Of a DNA stretch of 64,000 nucleotides, positions 9,383-18,127 are shown in pieces. Source of the stretch: Planctomonas sp. JC2975 (GTDB lineage: Bacteria; Actinomycetota; Actinomycetes; Actinomycetales; Microbacteriaceae); assembly GCF_012985205.1 (NCBI RefSeq), contig NZ_JABEKS010000001.1:1798001-1862000 (forward strand), in the 5' to 3' direction. The notes beneath the pieces are model-generated. The model had not been told where the DNA came from. It saw only the letters and a list, made by a program, of their open reading frames with translations, and made no database searches. How positions within the stretch are numbered: the first letter of the stretch is position 1; each line of letters starts with the position of its first letter. The translations under genes were made by a program, and so were the position numbers.

Positions 9383-10594
9383 ATGCGCGACACCGCGATC
9401 ACCGTCGAGAACCTGACGAAGACGTACCGGATCGTCGACGGATCGGCGCGCGCGAACCGGATCACCGACGCGATGATCGAGCGGATGCGGCATCCGCTGC
9501 GTCGCGCCACCTACACCGACTTCTCCGCCGTCGACGACGTATCGTTCGACATCCCGTGGGGCGAGGCCGTCGGCATCGTCGGCCGGAACGGTGCCGGAAA
9601 GAGCACGCTGCTGAAGCTGCTGACGCGCGTTGCGGCACCGACCAGCGGACTCATCGATCTCGGCGGCCGGGTCGGCAGTCTGCTCGAGGTGGGAACGGGC
9701 TTCCACCCCGAGCTCACCGGCAGGGAGAACATCTACCTCAACGGCTCACTGCTCGGCATGAGCCGCAAGGAGATCAAGCGGCGCTTCGACGACATCGTGG
9801 AGTTCTCGGGCGTCGAGAAGTTCCTCGACACCCAGGTCAAGCGGTTCTCCTCCGGCATGTACGTGCGGCTCGCGTTCTCGGTCGCCGCCCACCTCGAGAC
9901 CGAGATCCTCGCCATCGACGAAGTGCTCGCGGTCGGCGACGCCGAGTTCCAGGCGAAGTCCCTCGCGATGATGCGCGACGTGGCGCGGAGCGGCCGCACC
10001 GTGCTCTACGTGAGCCACCAGGCGCAGACGGTCACCTCGCTCTGCACCTCTGCGATGTTCCTCGAGCGCGGCCGCCTGTCGTACTACGGAAGCGTGGACG
10101 GTGCGCTCGAGCAGTACCGCAGCACGTTCGAGTCGTTCCAGACCGAGCAGCGCGACGCGGCGAGACGACCCGGCACCGGTGCCCTTCGGTTCACCAGAGC
10201 GGCAGTCGTCGATCAGTCGCAGGACCCGACGGATGACACGGTCATCGAGTTCGAGGTCGGCACCAATCCCAGGCTGATCGGCAAATACTTCGTGTCGTGC
10301 CACATCAATGACGCGAACGGCAACGTCATCGTGCAGTGCGACTCCCGCCTCACCGGCGCCTGGTTCGATCCGGCCGAACCGCAGCGAGGGGCACTCCGGA
10401 TCAAGTCGCTGTGGTTCAGGCCAGGGCGCTACACCGTCGATCTCTTCGTGTGCCAGGCGGGCGTCCTGGATTCCTGGGAGGCCGCAGACTCCTTCGAGGT
10501 GCTGCCGGCGTCTCCGTACCCCGAGCTCACCTCCGACGAGGCGATGCAGCACGGAGTGGTCCTTGCCGACTTCGACTACGAGATCGACTCATGA
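9383..10594 (+). CDS. wzt: Polysaccharide ABC exporter, ATP-binding subunit (Wzt type)
   Basis: 403 aa from the ATG at 9383 (MRDTAITVENLTKTYR); GGGAG lies 11 nt upstream. An ATG nine bases earlier would leave only 2 nt to that site. N-terminal ATPase: Walker A GRNGAGKST (about 67-75), ABC signature SSGMYVRLAFS (about 156), Walker B EILAIDEVLAVGD (about 173-185). Beyond residue 255 a C-terminal extension of about 145 aa, with beta-rich segments such as LRIKSLWFRPGRYTVDLFV, matches the Wzt carbohydrate-binding domain, which recognises a finished or capped glycan before export. It overlaps the permease gene by four bases (ATGA). In actinobacteria the same pair also exports galactan- or teichoic-type chains. 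Confidence 0.9.
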   Translation: MRDTAITVENLTKTYRIVDGSARANRITDAMIERMRHPLRRATYTDFSAVDDVSFDIPWGEAVGIVGRNGAGKSTLLKLLTRVAAPTSGLIDLGGRVGSLLEVGTGFHPELTGRENIYLNGSLLGMSRKEIKRRFDDIVEFSGVEKFLDTQVKRFSSGMYVRLAFSVAAHLETEILAIDEVLAVGDAEFQAKSLAMMRDVARSGRTVLYVSHQAQTVTSLCTSAMFLERGRLSYYGSVDGALEQYRSTFESFQTEQRDAARRPGTGALRFTRAAVVDQSQDPTDDTVIEFEVGTNPRLIGKYFVSCHINDANGNVIVQCDSRLTGAWFDPAEPQRGALRIKSLWFRPGRYTVDLFVCQAGVLDSWEAADSFEVLPASPYPELTSDEAMQHGVVLADFDYEIDS

Positions 10595-11409
10595 CCCGCA
10601 CGATCATCAGACCGCCCGGCCGCTTCAACATTCCGCCGTGGCGCGAATTCTGGGAGGCGCGCGAGGTCCTGTACCGGTTCGGCGTCAGGGACATCGTGCT
10701 GCGCTACCGCCAGACCGCGATCGGAGTGGCCTGGGTCGTTCTGCAGCCGATCGCCTCTGCCGGCATCTTCGCGGTGATCTTCGGGCAGGTTGCGAAGCTC
10801 CCGTCCGGCGGCGTTCCGTACTTCCTGTTCAGCTTCGCCGGCATGCTGGCGTGGACCGCGTTCAACAGCGTCGTCAGTCGCGCATCGGGGTCGCTCGTCT
10901 CCAACCAGGCGCTCGTGTCGAAGGTGTTCTTCCCGCGCCTTCTCGTGCCGTTGTCGAGCATCATCTCCGTGCTCATCGACTTCGCGGTCGCCTTCGTCAT
11001 GCTCATCGTGCTGCTCTTCATCTACGGCGTGAATCCCGGATGGCCGATCGTCTTGACGCCGGTGTGGCTGGTCATCACGCTGATGCTGGCGTGCGGTCTC
11101 GGCGTTGCCGCCTCCGCGATCACGGTCAAGTACCGCGACGTGGCGTACATCCTGCCGTGGGTGCTGCAGATCCTCCTCTACGCGACCCCCATCGCCTACT
11201 CCCTTTCGGCCGTGCCCGCGAATCTGCGCTGGCTCTTCGAGCTGAATCCGCTGACCTGGCTGATGGAGACGGTGCGCTGGTCGCTGCTAGGGCAGCCGGT
11301 GCCGGCAGCCTGGGAACTGATCGCCCTGCCGGTGAGCGCGGTGGTCGTCCTCTTCGCGGGGGTGCTCGTCTTCCAGCGTTACGAACGCGGCTTCGCCGAC
11401 ATCATCTGA
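10591..11409 (+). CDS. wzm: Polysaccharide ABC exporter, permease subunit (Wzm type)
   Basis: 272 aa. The ATG at 10591 is set by the ATGA overlap with wzt. ABC2-type membrane protein: an amphipathic N-terminus (FWEAREVLYRFGVRDIVLRYRQT), then six hydrophobic spans, with the family landmark LLPWVLQILLYATPIAYSLSAVP-like segment after the fourth span and LNPLTWLMETVRW before the last periplasm-side loop. With Wzt it moves a lipid-linked polysaccharide across the cytoplasmic membrane. It ends the plus-strand operon and converges on the acyltransferase gene with 58 bp between them. Confidence 0.9.
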   Translation: MTRTIIRPPGRFNIPPWREFWEAREVLYRFGVRDIVLRYRQTAIGVAWVVLQPIASAGIFAVIFGQVAKLPSGGVPYFLFSFAGMLAWTAFNSVVSRASGSLVSNQALVSKVFFPRLLVPLSSIISVLIDFAVAFVMLIVLLFIYGVNPGWPIVLTPVWLVITLMLACGLGVAASAITVKYRDVAYILPWVLQILLYATPIAYSLSAVPANLRWLFELNPLTWLMETVRWSLLGQPVPAAWELIALPVSAVVVLFAGVLVFQRYERGFADII

Positions 11410-11467
11410 GCCGTTGAAGGTCGGCCCCGCGTTCTTGCGGACCTGGTCATCACCGCGACCGTCCGTC

Positions 11468-12025
11468 TCAGTGCCAGCGTGATCCGTAGTCGATGCGGTA
11501 CGTCTGATCCTTGGGTCGCTCGCCGACGGGTTGCGCCGGAACACCGCGCACGATCGTCCACGGCGGAACGTCCTTCGAAACCACGGATCCGGCCGAGACG
11601 ACCGCACCCTCGCCGATCGTGACACCTTTCAGGACCACGGCGCGGCTGCCGATCCACACCCGGTCGCCGATGACGATGCGGCCGAGCCGGCCGCCGAATC
11701 CTGGATCCGCTATGTCGTGGTCGGCCGTGATGAGCAGCACGTGACCGGCGATCACGACATCGTGGCCGATCTCGATCTCGCCGCGGGCGTCCACCTGGCA
11801 GAACCGGCCGATGTGCAGTCCGCCCGCGATGCGGAGGTTCTCGGGTGCGAGCACCTCGGTTCCGGAATTGAGGTAGGCATGCGGGCCGATCTCGGCGCCG
11901 AGCATCCGCATCATGCCGATGCGCAACTCGTTCGGGGCGACGTGCATGACCACCCGGTTGAGGAAGCCCTCGAGGAACCGCCGTCCCGATGGCACGACGC
12001 GGCCGAGCGTGTGCCGCCAGTTCAT
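11468..12025 (-). CDS. Hexapeptide-repeat O-acetyltransferase (LbH/WcaF-like)
   Basis: 185 aa from ATG 12025 (MNWRHTLGRVVPSG), preceded by GAGGAG. Left-handed beta-helix repeats of the [LIV]GxxxxI type run through the protein (IGPHAYLNSG, IGRFCQVDARGEIEIGHDVVIAGHV, IGDRVWIGSRAVVLKGVTIGEGAVVSAGSVV). ITADHDI supplies the usual active-site His, and DVPPWTIVRGVPAQPVG is the family's C-terminal signature. It would acetylate a sugar hydroxyl of the polysaccharide from acetyl-CoA. The start overlaps the stop of the upstream GT by four bases. Serine-acetyltransferase-like roles are less likely given the context. Confidence 0.87.
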   Translation of the reverse strand: MNWRHTLGRVVPSGRRFLEGFLNRVVMHVAPNELRIGMMRMLGAEIGPHAYLNSGTEVLAPENLRIAGGLHIGRFCQVDARGEIEIGHDVVIAGHVLLITADHDIADPGFGGRLGRIVIGDRVWIGSRAVVLKGVTIGEGAVVSAGSVVSKDVPPWTIVRGVPAQPVGERPKDQTYRIDYGSRWH

Positions 12026-13122
12026 GCCGGAGCTCCTCGTAGAAGTGCCGCAACGGACGCGGGCGTATGGCGGTCGGCGGCGTGTGCCAGCCCGCGTTCC
12101 GCGCACGACACCCGAAGCTCATCGTCGGCGACGAGTCGCGCGACAGCGGTCATCATGTCGATCGCCCCCTCCTCGCCGTCACCGACGACGACGGCATCCG
12201 CGGCCGCCAGACACTCGGCAACCCCTCTCCGGTCGTTCGAGACCACCGCACAGCCACGGCCGAGCGCTCGGATGACCGGGCCGGAGACCGCGAAGGCGGC
12301 GGGACCGGACGACCATCCGCCCGGTCTCCATCGCACCACGATGGCCGCACGACAGAACTCCCGATCGAGGGAATCCTCATCGATCAGTCCCAGCAGGTCG
12401 ATGCGATCCTCGACGCCGAAAAGTCTAGCTTCGTCCCGGATCGTGGCGAGCGTACTGTCAGCGGCCGCGCCGACCACGAGGCGCCAGGGGCGGGGCAGAT
12501 CGACCAGCCCGCGGACCAGCGGGGACACGGCGTCGGCGTCCCCCACGTAGCCGGGCACAAGGATCCGGCGATCAGCCATGACGGATGCCGATGGCTCGAT
12601 GACGTGCGGAACCGCCAGGACGGGGCGCTCGAGCCGGTACGCCTCGGCCAGGGCTCGCGCCCCGGCATCGGAGAGCACCATGACCCTCTCCGCGCGACGC
12701 AGCAGTCCACGCTCGACGCGACGGCCGAGGGTGCGAGAGAGCCGAACGCCGAGCCATCTCCGCCGCCGGCGATCGAGGCTGCGCGAGAGGAAGGCTCCGC
12801 CGCTGACGGCAGGGACGTCGTGCACCGTGACCCAGACGCGCCTACCGGTGAGAGTGAGGAGCCAGGCGGCCCACGTCTCCGCCACGCCGCGACCGGCGAT
12901 CTCGACCACAACGAACGCGTCGTCGTGCCTGCTCACCCTTCGTCGCAGTGCACGCCAGGTCCGCCACGCGAGCGGGAACGACTGCGAATCGTGGGGATCC
13001 GGCGGCATGCGATGGTCCTCGACCTCGCCGAGGAGCGCGTAGGCGGCGTTCATGTCATGCGCGAAGAGAGCCACTCCCGATGGACTGGGTGGCAGCCGAG
13101 TCACGTGCACGATGCGCGTCAT
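12022..13122 (-). CDS. Glycosyltransferase, GT4-like
   Basis: 366 aa starting MTRIVHVTRLPPSPSGVALF, an N-terminal acceptor domain common to GT4 enzymes (the 'P..SGVA.Y' loop). AERVMVLSDAGARALAEAY followed by VLAVPHVIEP is the usual interdomain region. The donor domain is recognisable (PRPWRLVVGAAAD, RIDLLGLIDEDSLDREF), but the E(x7)E element is degenerate (SGPVIRALGRGCAVVSNDRRGVAE), so activity or donor choice may differ from the neighbours. It sits 9 nt after the upstream GT2 and overlaps the acetyltransferase; these three genes are one transcription unit. Confidence 0.8.
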   Translation of the reverse strand: MTRIVHVTRLPPSPSGVALFAHDMNAAYALLGEVEDHRMPPDPHDSQSFPLAWRTWRALRRRVSRHDDAFVVVEIAGRGVAETWAAWLLTLTGRRVWVTVHDVPAVSGGAFLSRSLDRRRRRWLGVRLSRTLGRRVERGLLRRAERVMVLSDAGARALAEAYRLERPVLAVPHVIEPSASVMADRRILVPGYVGDADAVSPLVRGLVDLPRPWRLVVGAAADSTLATIRDEARLFGVEDRIDLLGLIDEDSLDREFCRAAIVVRWRPGGWSSGPAAFAVSGPVIRALGRGCAVVSNDRRGVAECLAAADAVVVGDGEEGAIDMMTAVARLVADDELRVSCAERGLAHAADRHTPASVAALLRGAPA

Positions 13123-13131
13123 CGTCGTGCA

Positions 13132-14004
13132 CTATTCCGGACGACGCGATGCGCGACGCGACCGCCGCGTCACAGAACGAACCGTCTCCCGAGACCGGAT
13201 CGCGGCCTCCTGCCACCGGCTCGCGCTCGAGAGGCGTCTCAGTTCCCGGGCAGGCAGGTCGTCGCCCAGAATCCCTGCCCGCTCGGCTCGCAGGAGGGCG
13301 GCGTACCAGCGCCCGAAGACGGTGGCCGTCGCCACGGCGACGCCGGCGTAGCCGTCCGCCCACACGCGTGAGAACACCGTTGCGCGGAGCAGCGCTCTGA
13401 TGAGGCCGGTCGGGGTGAGCAGCGAAGACTCGCCGGCGACATCGGGCGAATACCGCAGGGTCTTCTCGACCGTTTGCTCGGCACCGCGGAAGTTGAGGTG
13501 CAGGATCTGCGGAACGCTCGGCGGCGCATCCTTGACCGGACCGTCGAAGTCCGGCGGAACGTGCGCCCGACCGGGTGTCGGGAAGCGGACCCCTGAGCGT
13601 GACATCAGCGAATACTTCGCGCTTCCGACCAGCGTCGAGTGAAGCGGCCGTCCGAAGGCGACGTTCGCGTACGGCAGCCTGTAGGCGACGGTCCCGTCCG
13701 AGTCGGCGGATGCGATCATCCGGCGAACGTGCGCGCTGAAACCGGGCGGGAGTATCTCGTCGGCGTCGACGAACATCACCCAGGACGTTCCCGCCGCGTC
13801 GAGACCGCGCTGACGCACCTCCTCGATGACACGGGCGTCCGGGACCTCGACCACACGGGCTCCTGCGCGCTCGGCAACGCCGACCGTGTCGTCCGTCGAC
13901 TGCATGTCGCAGACGATCACCTCGTCGAAGCCGGTCAGCGCGGCCAGGCACGGGGGCAGCAGGTCGGCCTCGTTGCGCGAGTACACCACCGCCGCGACCG
14001 TCAT
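13132..14004 (-). CDS. Glycosyltransferase family 2 (WaaE/KdtX-like)
   Basis: 290 aa. MTVAAVVYSRNEADLLPPCLAAL is a GT2 N-terminus; FDEVIVCDMQSTDDTVGVAERAGARVV and WVMFVDADEILPPGF (the DxD metal/nucleotide site, here DAD) match the WaaE/beta-1,4-glucosyltransferase subgroup. ILHLNFRGAEQTVEKTLRYS is the conserved 'H...R....K..RYS' C-terminal segment of this subgroup. There is no membrane span. It is first in a minus-strand trio with the GT4 and acetyltransferase genes. Sugar unknown. Confidence 0.87.
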   Translation of the reverse strand: MTVAAVVYSRNEADLLPPCLAALTGFDEVIVCDMQSTDDTVGVAERAGARVVEVPDARVIEEVRQRGLDAAGTSWVMFVDADEILPPGFSAHVRRMIASADSDGTVAYRLPYANVAFGRPLHSTLVGSAKYSLMSRSGVRFPTPGRAHVPPDFDGPVKDAPPSVPQILHLNFRGAEQTVEKTLRYSPDVAGESSLLTPTGLIRALLRATVFSRVWADGYAGVAVATATVFGRWYAALLRAERAGILGDDLPARELRRLSSASRWQEAAIRSRETVRSVTRRSRRASRRPE

Positions 14005-14303
14005 CCGCTCAGGGTATCGCGGGGAGCACCTGGGCTCCTCGCCCCAAAACTGGGCGGAATCGGGATGGATGCGGCCGGCACCGACCCCTTGAACGGGTCG
14101 CTGCAGGGCAACGGCCGATCCGGATACGCTCGTTGCGATCCCGAGACGCCGCGTGTGGCGTCACGCGGTCCGGATCGGCAGGATCGAATGACGCACCTGC
14201 GCGTCGGCCGCAAGCTGCGACCCCGAGGAGACCGGATGAACGGGCCAGCGCTCACCGTGAACGCCACCGCCCCGCGGCGAGCGCGGCAGCGAGGGTGACG
14301 ACC
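14005..14303. other. Divergent intergenic region
   Basis: 299 bp between the minus-strand GT2 and the plus-strand GT4 operon. It must hold both promoters. I see a TACGCT box at 14125-14130 that could serve the plus operon, and a short GGAGC/GCTCC hairpin near 14022-14037, but no convincing -35 elements. No small gene is supported. Confidence 0.4.
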
Positions 14304-15572
14304 ATGATCGACCGTGTCCTGCTCATCGATCACACTGCGGCCCTCGCCGGCGGCGAGGTAGCGATGGCACGACTGCTCACGGCCGTCGATCGCTCACGCT
14401 TCGAGCCGATGGTGCTGCTGATGGCGGAAGGCCCCCTTGTGCCCCGCCTCCGCGAAGAGGGAGTCCGCGTCGCCGTGCTGCCCGTCTCCGGCGAGCTGAC
14501 GGGAGCGGGACGCGCCGAGGCTGTCTCCTCACCCGTCACGATCATTCGCAACGCGCTGCACACCCTGGCGATCGTGCCGCGCCTCGCCTCCGCGATCCGC
14601 GGTGCGAAGGCGGATCTGGTCGTGGCGAACACGCTCAAGTCAGCGGTGCTGACCGCATTCGCGGCACCGTTGGCGGGGCGGCGCTGGGTATGGCACCTCC
14701 ACGACCGCATTGCGCCCGACTACCTTCCGCGGGTGCTCGTCCTGACGATGCGGATGCTGGCACGGTTCGGTCCCCGGGCCATCGTGGCGAACTCGGTCGC
14801 GACGCGCGAGACGGTGCCCGGCACGCCGGATCGACGGATCGCCGTCGCCTACCCCGGCGTCGACATCCCCTCGCTGCGCACGCCAACGCGATCCGACATC
14901 GTTCCTCCGACGTTCGGTCTCGTCGGCCGCATCGCGCCGACCAAGGGCCAGGTCGAGTTCCTGCACGCGGCGGCGCTGCTCGAGGACAGACTTGCGGATG
15001 CCCGGTTCCGCATCATCGGGGATGCCCTGTTCAACGACGGCGAGTTCGCCGCGGAGGTGCGGAGACTGCCCGACGCCCTCGGCATCTCCGAGCGCGTCGT
15101 GTTCACGGGCTGGGTCTCCGATCCGAGCGGGGAACTGGCGGGACTGACGGCGCTCGTGCACGCATCCCCCGTTCCAGAGCCGTTCGGCCAGGTGGTCGTC
15201 GAGGCGATGCTCGCCGGCGTGCCGGTCATCGGTACCGACGCGGGCGGCATGCGGGAGATCCTCGACGCCGATCATCCGATCGAATCGCCGGCCGACGGCG
15301 TGACCCGAACGCGCTTGGGGCTGCTGGTGAAGCCGGGAGACCACCGGGCTCTCGCGGCCGCGATGTGCTGGATGGCCGACCACCCGACGGAACGCGAGGC
15401 CATGGCGCGAGACGCTCGCGCCAGCGCGATCGACCGATTCGACGTGCGAAGGAGCGCAGAGGTCACCATGGACGTCTGGACCCGCGCTTTGGGGGCTCCC
15501 GCAAGCGGCCCTGGTTCCCTATCGTTGAGCCACATCGAGCCATCCACCCGAGGGAACCGTGAAACTTCGTAG
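14304..15572 (+). CDS. Glycosyltransferase family 4
   Basis: 422 aa from ATG 14304 (MIDRVLLIDHTAALAGGEVAM), with GAGGG eight bases before it. The acceptor domain includes ALAGGEVAMARLL (glycine-rich loop). The donor domain starts PTFGLVGRIAPTKGQVEFL and includes EPFGQVVVEAMLAGVPVIG (E(x7)E). It heads a plus-strand chain in which nearly every gene overlaps the next. Its last 14 bases overlap the PqqD-like gene. The C-terminal 30 residues (after MDVWTRALGAP) look like unconstrained tail. Confidence 0.88.
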   Translation: MIDRVLLIDHTAALAGGEVAMARLLTAVDRSRFEPMVLLMAEGPLVPRLREEGVRVAVLPVSGELTGAGRAEAVSSPVTIIRNALHTLAIVPRLASAIRGAKADLVVANTLKSAVLTAFAAPLAGRRWVWHLHDRIAPDYLPRVLVLTMRMLARFGPRAIVANSVATRETVPGTPDRRIAVAYPGVDIPSLRTPTRSDIVPPTFGLVGRIAPTKGQVEFLHAAALLEDRLADARFRIIGDALFNDGEFAAEVRRLPDALGISERVVFTGWVSDPSGELAGLTALVHASPVPEPFGQVVVEAMLAGVPVIGTDAGGMREILDADHPIESPADGVTRTRLGLLVKPGDHRALAAAMCWMADHPTEREAMARDARASAIDRFDVRRSAEVTMDVWTRALGAPASGPGSLSLSHIEPSTRGNRETS

Positions 15573-15816
15573 CGACGGAATCACCTGGCAGGAGATCGAC
15601 GGCGAATTGGTCATCCTCGACCTGAAGTCCTCGACGTACCTCACGACCAACGGATCCGGCGCGTTCCTGGCGAAGCTGCTGACCGAGGAACGCACGACGG
15701 ACGAGCTCGAACACGCCTTGGCCGCCGAATACGAGATCAGTGCCGCCGTCGCGCAGGCGGACACGGCGGCGTTCATCGATCAGCTGGTCGAGAAAAAGCT
15801 GCTCGCCTCATCATGA
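15559..15816 (+). CDS. PqqD-like RRE domain protein (possible lasso B1)
   Basis: 85 aa from a GTG preceded by CGAGGGAA. The sequence matches the PqqD/RiPP recognition element fold: a beta-hairpin (GITWQEIDGELVILDLKSST), the signature YLTTNGSGAFLAKLL (family 'Y..LN.TG..I...L'), then helices ending DQLVEKKLLASS. These winged-helix domains bind leader peptides and hand them to a protease or cyclase. Here it lies between a GT4 and a WbsX-like gene, overlapping both, with no precursor nearby. The lasso-like cluster at 36.0-41.9 kb lacks such a gene, so this protein may serve it in trans (inference). The alternative is an unrelated role in glycan assembly, where PqqD-like orphans also occur. Confidence 0.8.
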   Translation: MKLRSDGITWQEIDGELVILDLKSSTYLTTNGSGAFLAKLLTEERTTDELEHALAAEYEISAAVAQADTAAFIDQLVEKKLLASS

Positions 15817-16886
15817 ACGAGCTCGCTGCCCGAGCTATCGCGTTCTACCTCCCGCAGTTCCATCCGATACCCGAGAACAGCGAGTGGTGGGGGCCGGGAT
15901 TCACGGAGTGGACCAACGCCGCCCGCGCTCGGCCCCTCTTCCGCGGGCACGTGCAGCCGCACCTGCCCGCCGATCTGGGCTTCTACGACCTCCGCTTGGC
16001 CGAGGCCAGACTGGCGCAGAGCGATCTGGCCCTGGCATATGGGGTCGAGGCATTCTGCTACTGGCATTACTGGTTCGGTGCCGGTTCGCGCATCCTCGAA
16101 CGCCCGTTCACCGAGGTGCTTCAGTCGGGGCATCCATCGATCCGGTTCTGTCTCGGGTGGGCCAATCAGACCTGGACGGGCATCTGGCACGGCGCAGAGA
16201 ACCGCGTGCTCCGACAACAGACCTACCCGGGGCCGGAGGACGACCAGGCACACTTCGACGCGATCCTTCCGGCCCTCCGCGACGACCGCTACCTGCGTGT
16301 GAACGGCAAGCCGGTGTTCTACGTCTTCCGCCCTGAGGAACTTCCGGATGCCGCGGCGTTCGTCGACCGATGGCAGCAGATGGCGAGAACGGCCGGACTC
16401 GACGGGCTCTACCTGGTGGCCGAGATCAGCGATCTGCTCGGCCAGGGACCTCGCTACCGAGGCACGAGCGCCGACGGGTTCGACGCAGGTGTGTACGTTC
16501 GGCTGCCCGCCCGTCGCGACCGCTCCGACGTGCTTCGCATGCGTGTACGGCGGAAGCTCGGCGGCCCGGAGGCGTATCCGTACTCGACGGATGCATCGCC
16601 ATGGGAGCCGGTGAGATCCGATGCGCTCCTGCAGCCGAGCGTGTACCCGAACTGGGACAACACGCCACGGTCGGGCGCTCGCGGACTGGCCCTGACCGGA
16701 TCGAACCCCGACGCTTTCGCGCAGAACCTCGACCACGCCCTCGCCACGCTGCGTGATCGACCCGAGCAGGAGCGCCTGCTCTGGGTCAAGTCGTGGAACG
16801 AGTGGGCAGAGGGCAACTACCTCGAACCCGACCTCGAATACGGTCGCGCCTGGCTCGAAACGCTGGCGAACGGACTCCGCGGATGA
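15813..16886 (+). CDS. WbsX-like glycan-processing protein (GH99-like fold)
   Basis: 357 aa, start set by ATGA overlap with the PqqD-like gene. Signature AIAFYLPQFHPIPENSEWWG followed by FTEWTNAARARPLF identifies the 'glycosyltransferase WbsX' family, whose fold relates to GH99 endo-mannosidases. Further landmarks: YWHYWFGAGSRILERPF, ANQTWTGIWHG and the C-terminal WVKSWNEWAEGNYLEPD. Members sit in polysaccharide clusters and are annotated as transferases without direct proof; a hydrolase-like trimming role is possible. No signal peptide, so cytoplasmic. It overlaps the next GT by four bases. Confidence 0.85.
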   Translation: MNELAARAIAFYLPQFHPIPENSEWWGPGFTEWTNAARARPLFRGHVQPHLPADLGFYDLRLAEARLAQSDLALAYGVEAFCYWHYWFGAGSRILERPFTEVLQSGHPSIRFCLGWANQTWTGIWHGAENRVLRQQTYPGPEDDQAHFDAILPALRDDRYLRVNGKPVFYVFRPEELPDAAAFVDRWQQMARTAGLDGLYLVAEISDLLGQGPRYRGTSADGFDAGVYVRLPARRDRSDVLRMRVRRKLGGPEAYPYSTDASPWEPVRSDALLQPSVYPNWDNTPRSGARGLALTGSNPDAFAQNLDHALATLRDRPEQERLLWVKSWNEWAEGNYLEPDLEYGRAWLETLANGLRG

Positions 16887-17983
16887 GTACCGGGACGGCG
16901 CGACCACTGCGCATCGCGATGATCTCCTACTACCTGCCGAGCGGGAGCAAGATCGGGGTCGGCTACCAGGTGCACGAGCTCGCCACCGAGCTCGTGCGAC
17001 GCGGACACCATGTCGACGTCTTCAGCGAGTGCCCTCCGGTGGAGGGTGCGGTGTACGGCCATCGGAGAATCGAGCTCTCCGGCCGGATGCGCACCTTCCG
17101 ATTCGCGCTGCACCTGCGACGGGTGGACTTCAGCTCCTACGACGTTCTGCACGCCCACGGCGACGACTATTGGCTGTGGCGCCGCCGCGTGGCTCGTCAC
17201 GTGAGGACCATCCACGGCTCGTGCTTCGAAGAGGCCATCCACATCAAGGGGTTCACCGAGAAGCTGCGCATGGTGGCTCTCGGTTTCAGCGAGGTGCTGG
17301 CCAGTATCGTTGCCGACCGCACATCCGTCGTCTCTCCGCGAACCCGTCGCTGGACGCCCTGGGTGAAGACGGTGATCCCGAACGGCGTCGACGCGACACG
17401 ATTCCGACCCGACGCGAAGCGACGGTCCGACGCCCCGACGGTCCTGTTCGTCGGAACGTGGACCAACCGCAAGCGCGGCGCCGACCTGGCGCGGGTCTTC
17501 CAGCGAGACGTACTGCCGTCGATCCCCTCTGCCCGTCTCGAGATGGTGTGCAGGGACGCCCCTGCGGATCCCGGCCCCGGCGTCGTGGTCCTCGGCGAGC
17601 TGACCGACGCGCAGCTGGTGGAGGCGTATCAGAGGGCTTGGGTGTTCTGCCTGCCGTCCGACTACGAGGGGTTCGGGATCCCCTACGCGGAGGCCATGGC
17701 GAGCGGATTGCCGGTGGTGGCCACCCCCAACATCGGGGCGCAGTACGTGACGGACGACGGCGCAGCCGGCGTCCTCGCCCCTCTAGAGTCGATCGGCGTC
17801 GCGCTTCGCGATCTTCTCGCCGATTCCGAAGCCCGTGCCCTGCTCGCACAGCGCAGCTCAGCTCGCGGATCCCAGTTCAGCCTCGACCGCGTTGTCGACG
17901 CGTACGAGCAGCTCTACACCGACGGAGTCGTCCCTCTCGCACCGGCGAAGCACGGCCGCAGCAGGGCGACCATCTCTGAGTAA
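16883..17983 (+). CDS. Glycosyltransferase family 4
   Basis: 366 aa from ATG 16883 (MSTGTARPLRIAMISYYLP), fixed by the ATGA overlap with the WbsX-like gene. Acceptor domain: SGSKIGVGYQVHELATELVRRGH. Donor domain: APTVLFVGTWTNRKRGADLA, with DYEGFGIPYAEAMASGLPVV as the E(x7)E motif. Start sites further upstream would overlap the previous gene by more than 90 bases. It closes the overlapping GT4-PqqD-WbsX-GT4 set; the next gene is 144 bp away. Confidence 0.88.
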   Translation: MSTGTARPLRIAMISYYLPSGSKIGVGYQVHELATELVRRGHHVDVFSECPPVEGAVYGHRRIELSGRMRTFRFALHLRRVDFSSYDVLHAHGDDYWLWRRRVARHVRTIHGSCFEEAIHIKGFTEKLRMVALGFSEVLASIVADRTSVVSPRTRRWTPWVKTVIPNGVDATRFRPDAKRRSDAPTVLFVGTWTNRKRGADLARVFQRDVLPSIPSARLEMVCRDAPADPGPGVVVLGELTDAQLVEAYQRAWVFCLPSDYEGFGIPYAEAMASGLPVVATPNIGAQYVTDDGAAGVLAPLESIGVALRDLLADSEARALLAQRSSARGSQFSLDRVVDAYEQLYTDGVVPLAPAKHGRSRATISE

Positions 17984-18085
17984 GATTCAGCATGCCATCG
18001 ACGCATCCGGCAACCACGACCTGGCTCAGCTGGGATGAACGATGCATGCCGACACGTGGGTTTCTGAGGGGAAGAGAGCCCGACA

Positions 18086-18105
18086 CCGACGGTGGTGACC
18101 GTCGG
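18086..18105 (+). repeat. 8-bp perfect hairpin before the flavin oxidoreductase gene
   Basis: CCGACGGT-GGTG-ACCGTCGG ends 22 bp before the ATG at 18128. It has no T-run, so it is not a normal terminator. It would form in the leader of the oxidoreductase mRNA or act as an operator. Confidence 0.4.
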
Positions 18106-18127
18106 CAGGGGCGGCGAGGAGTGCGAC

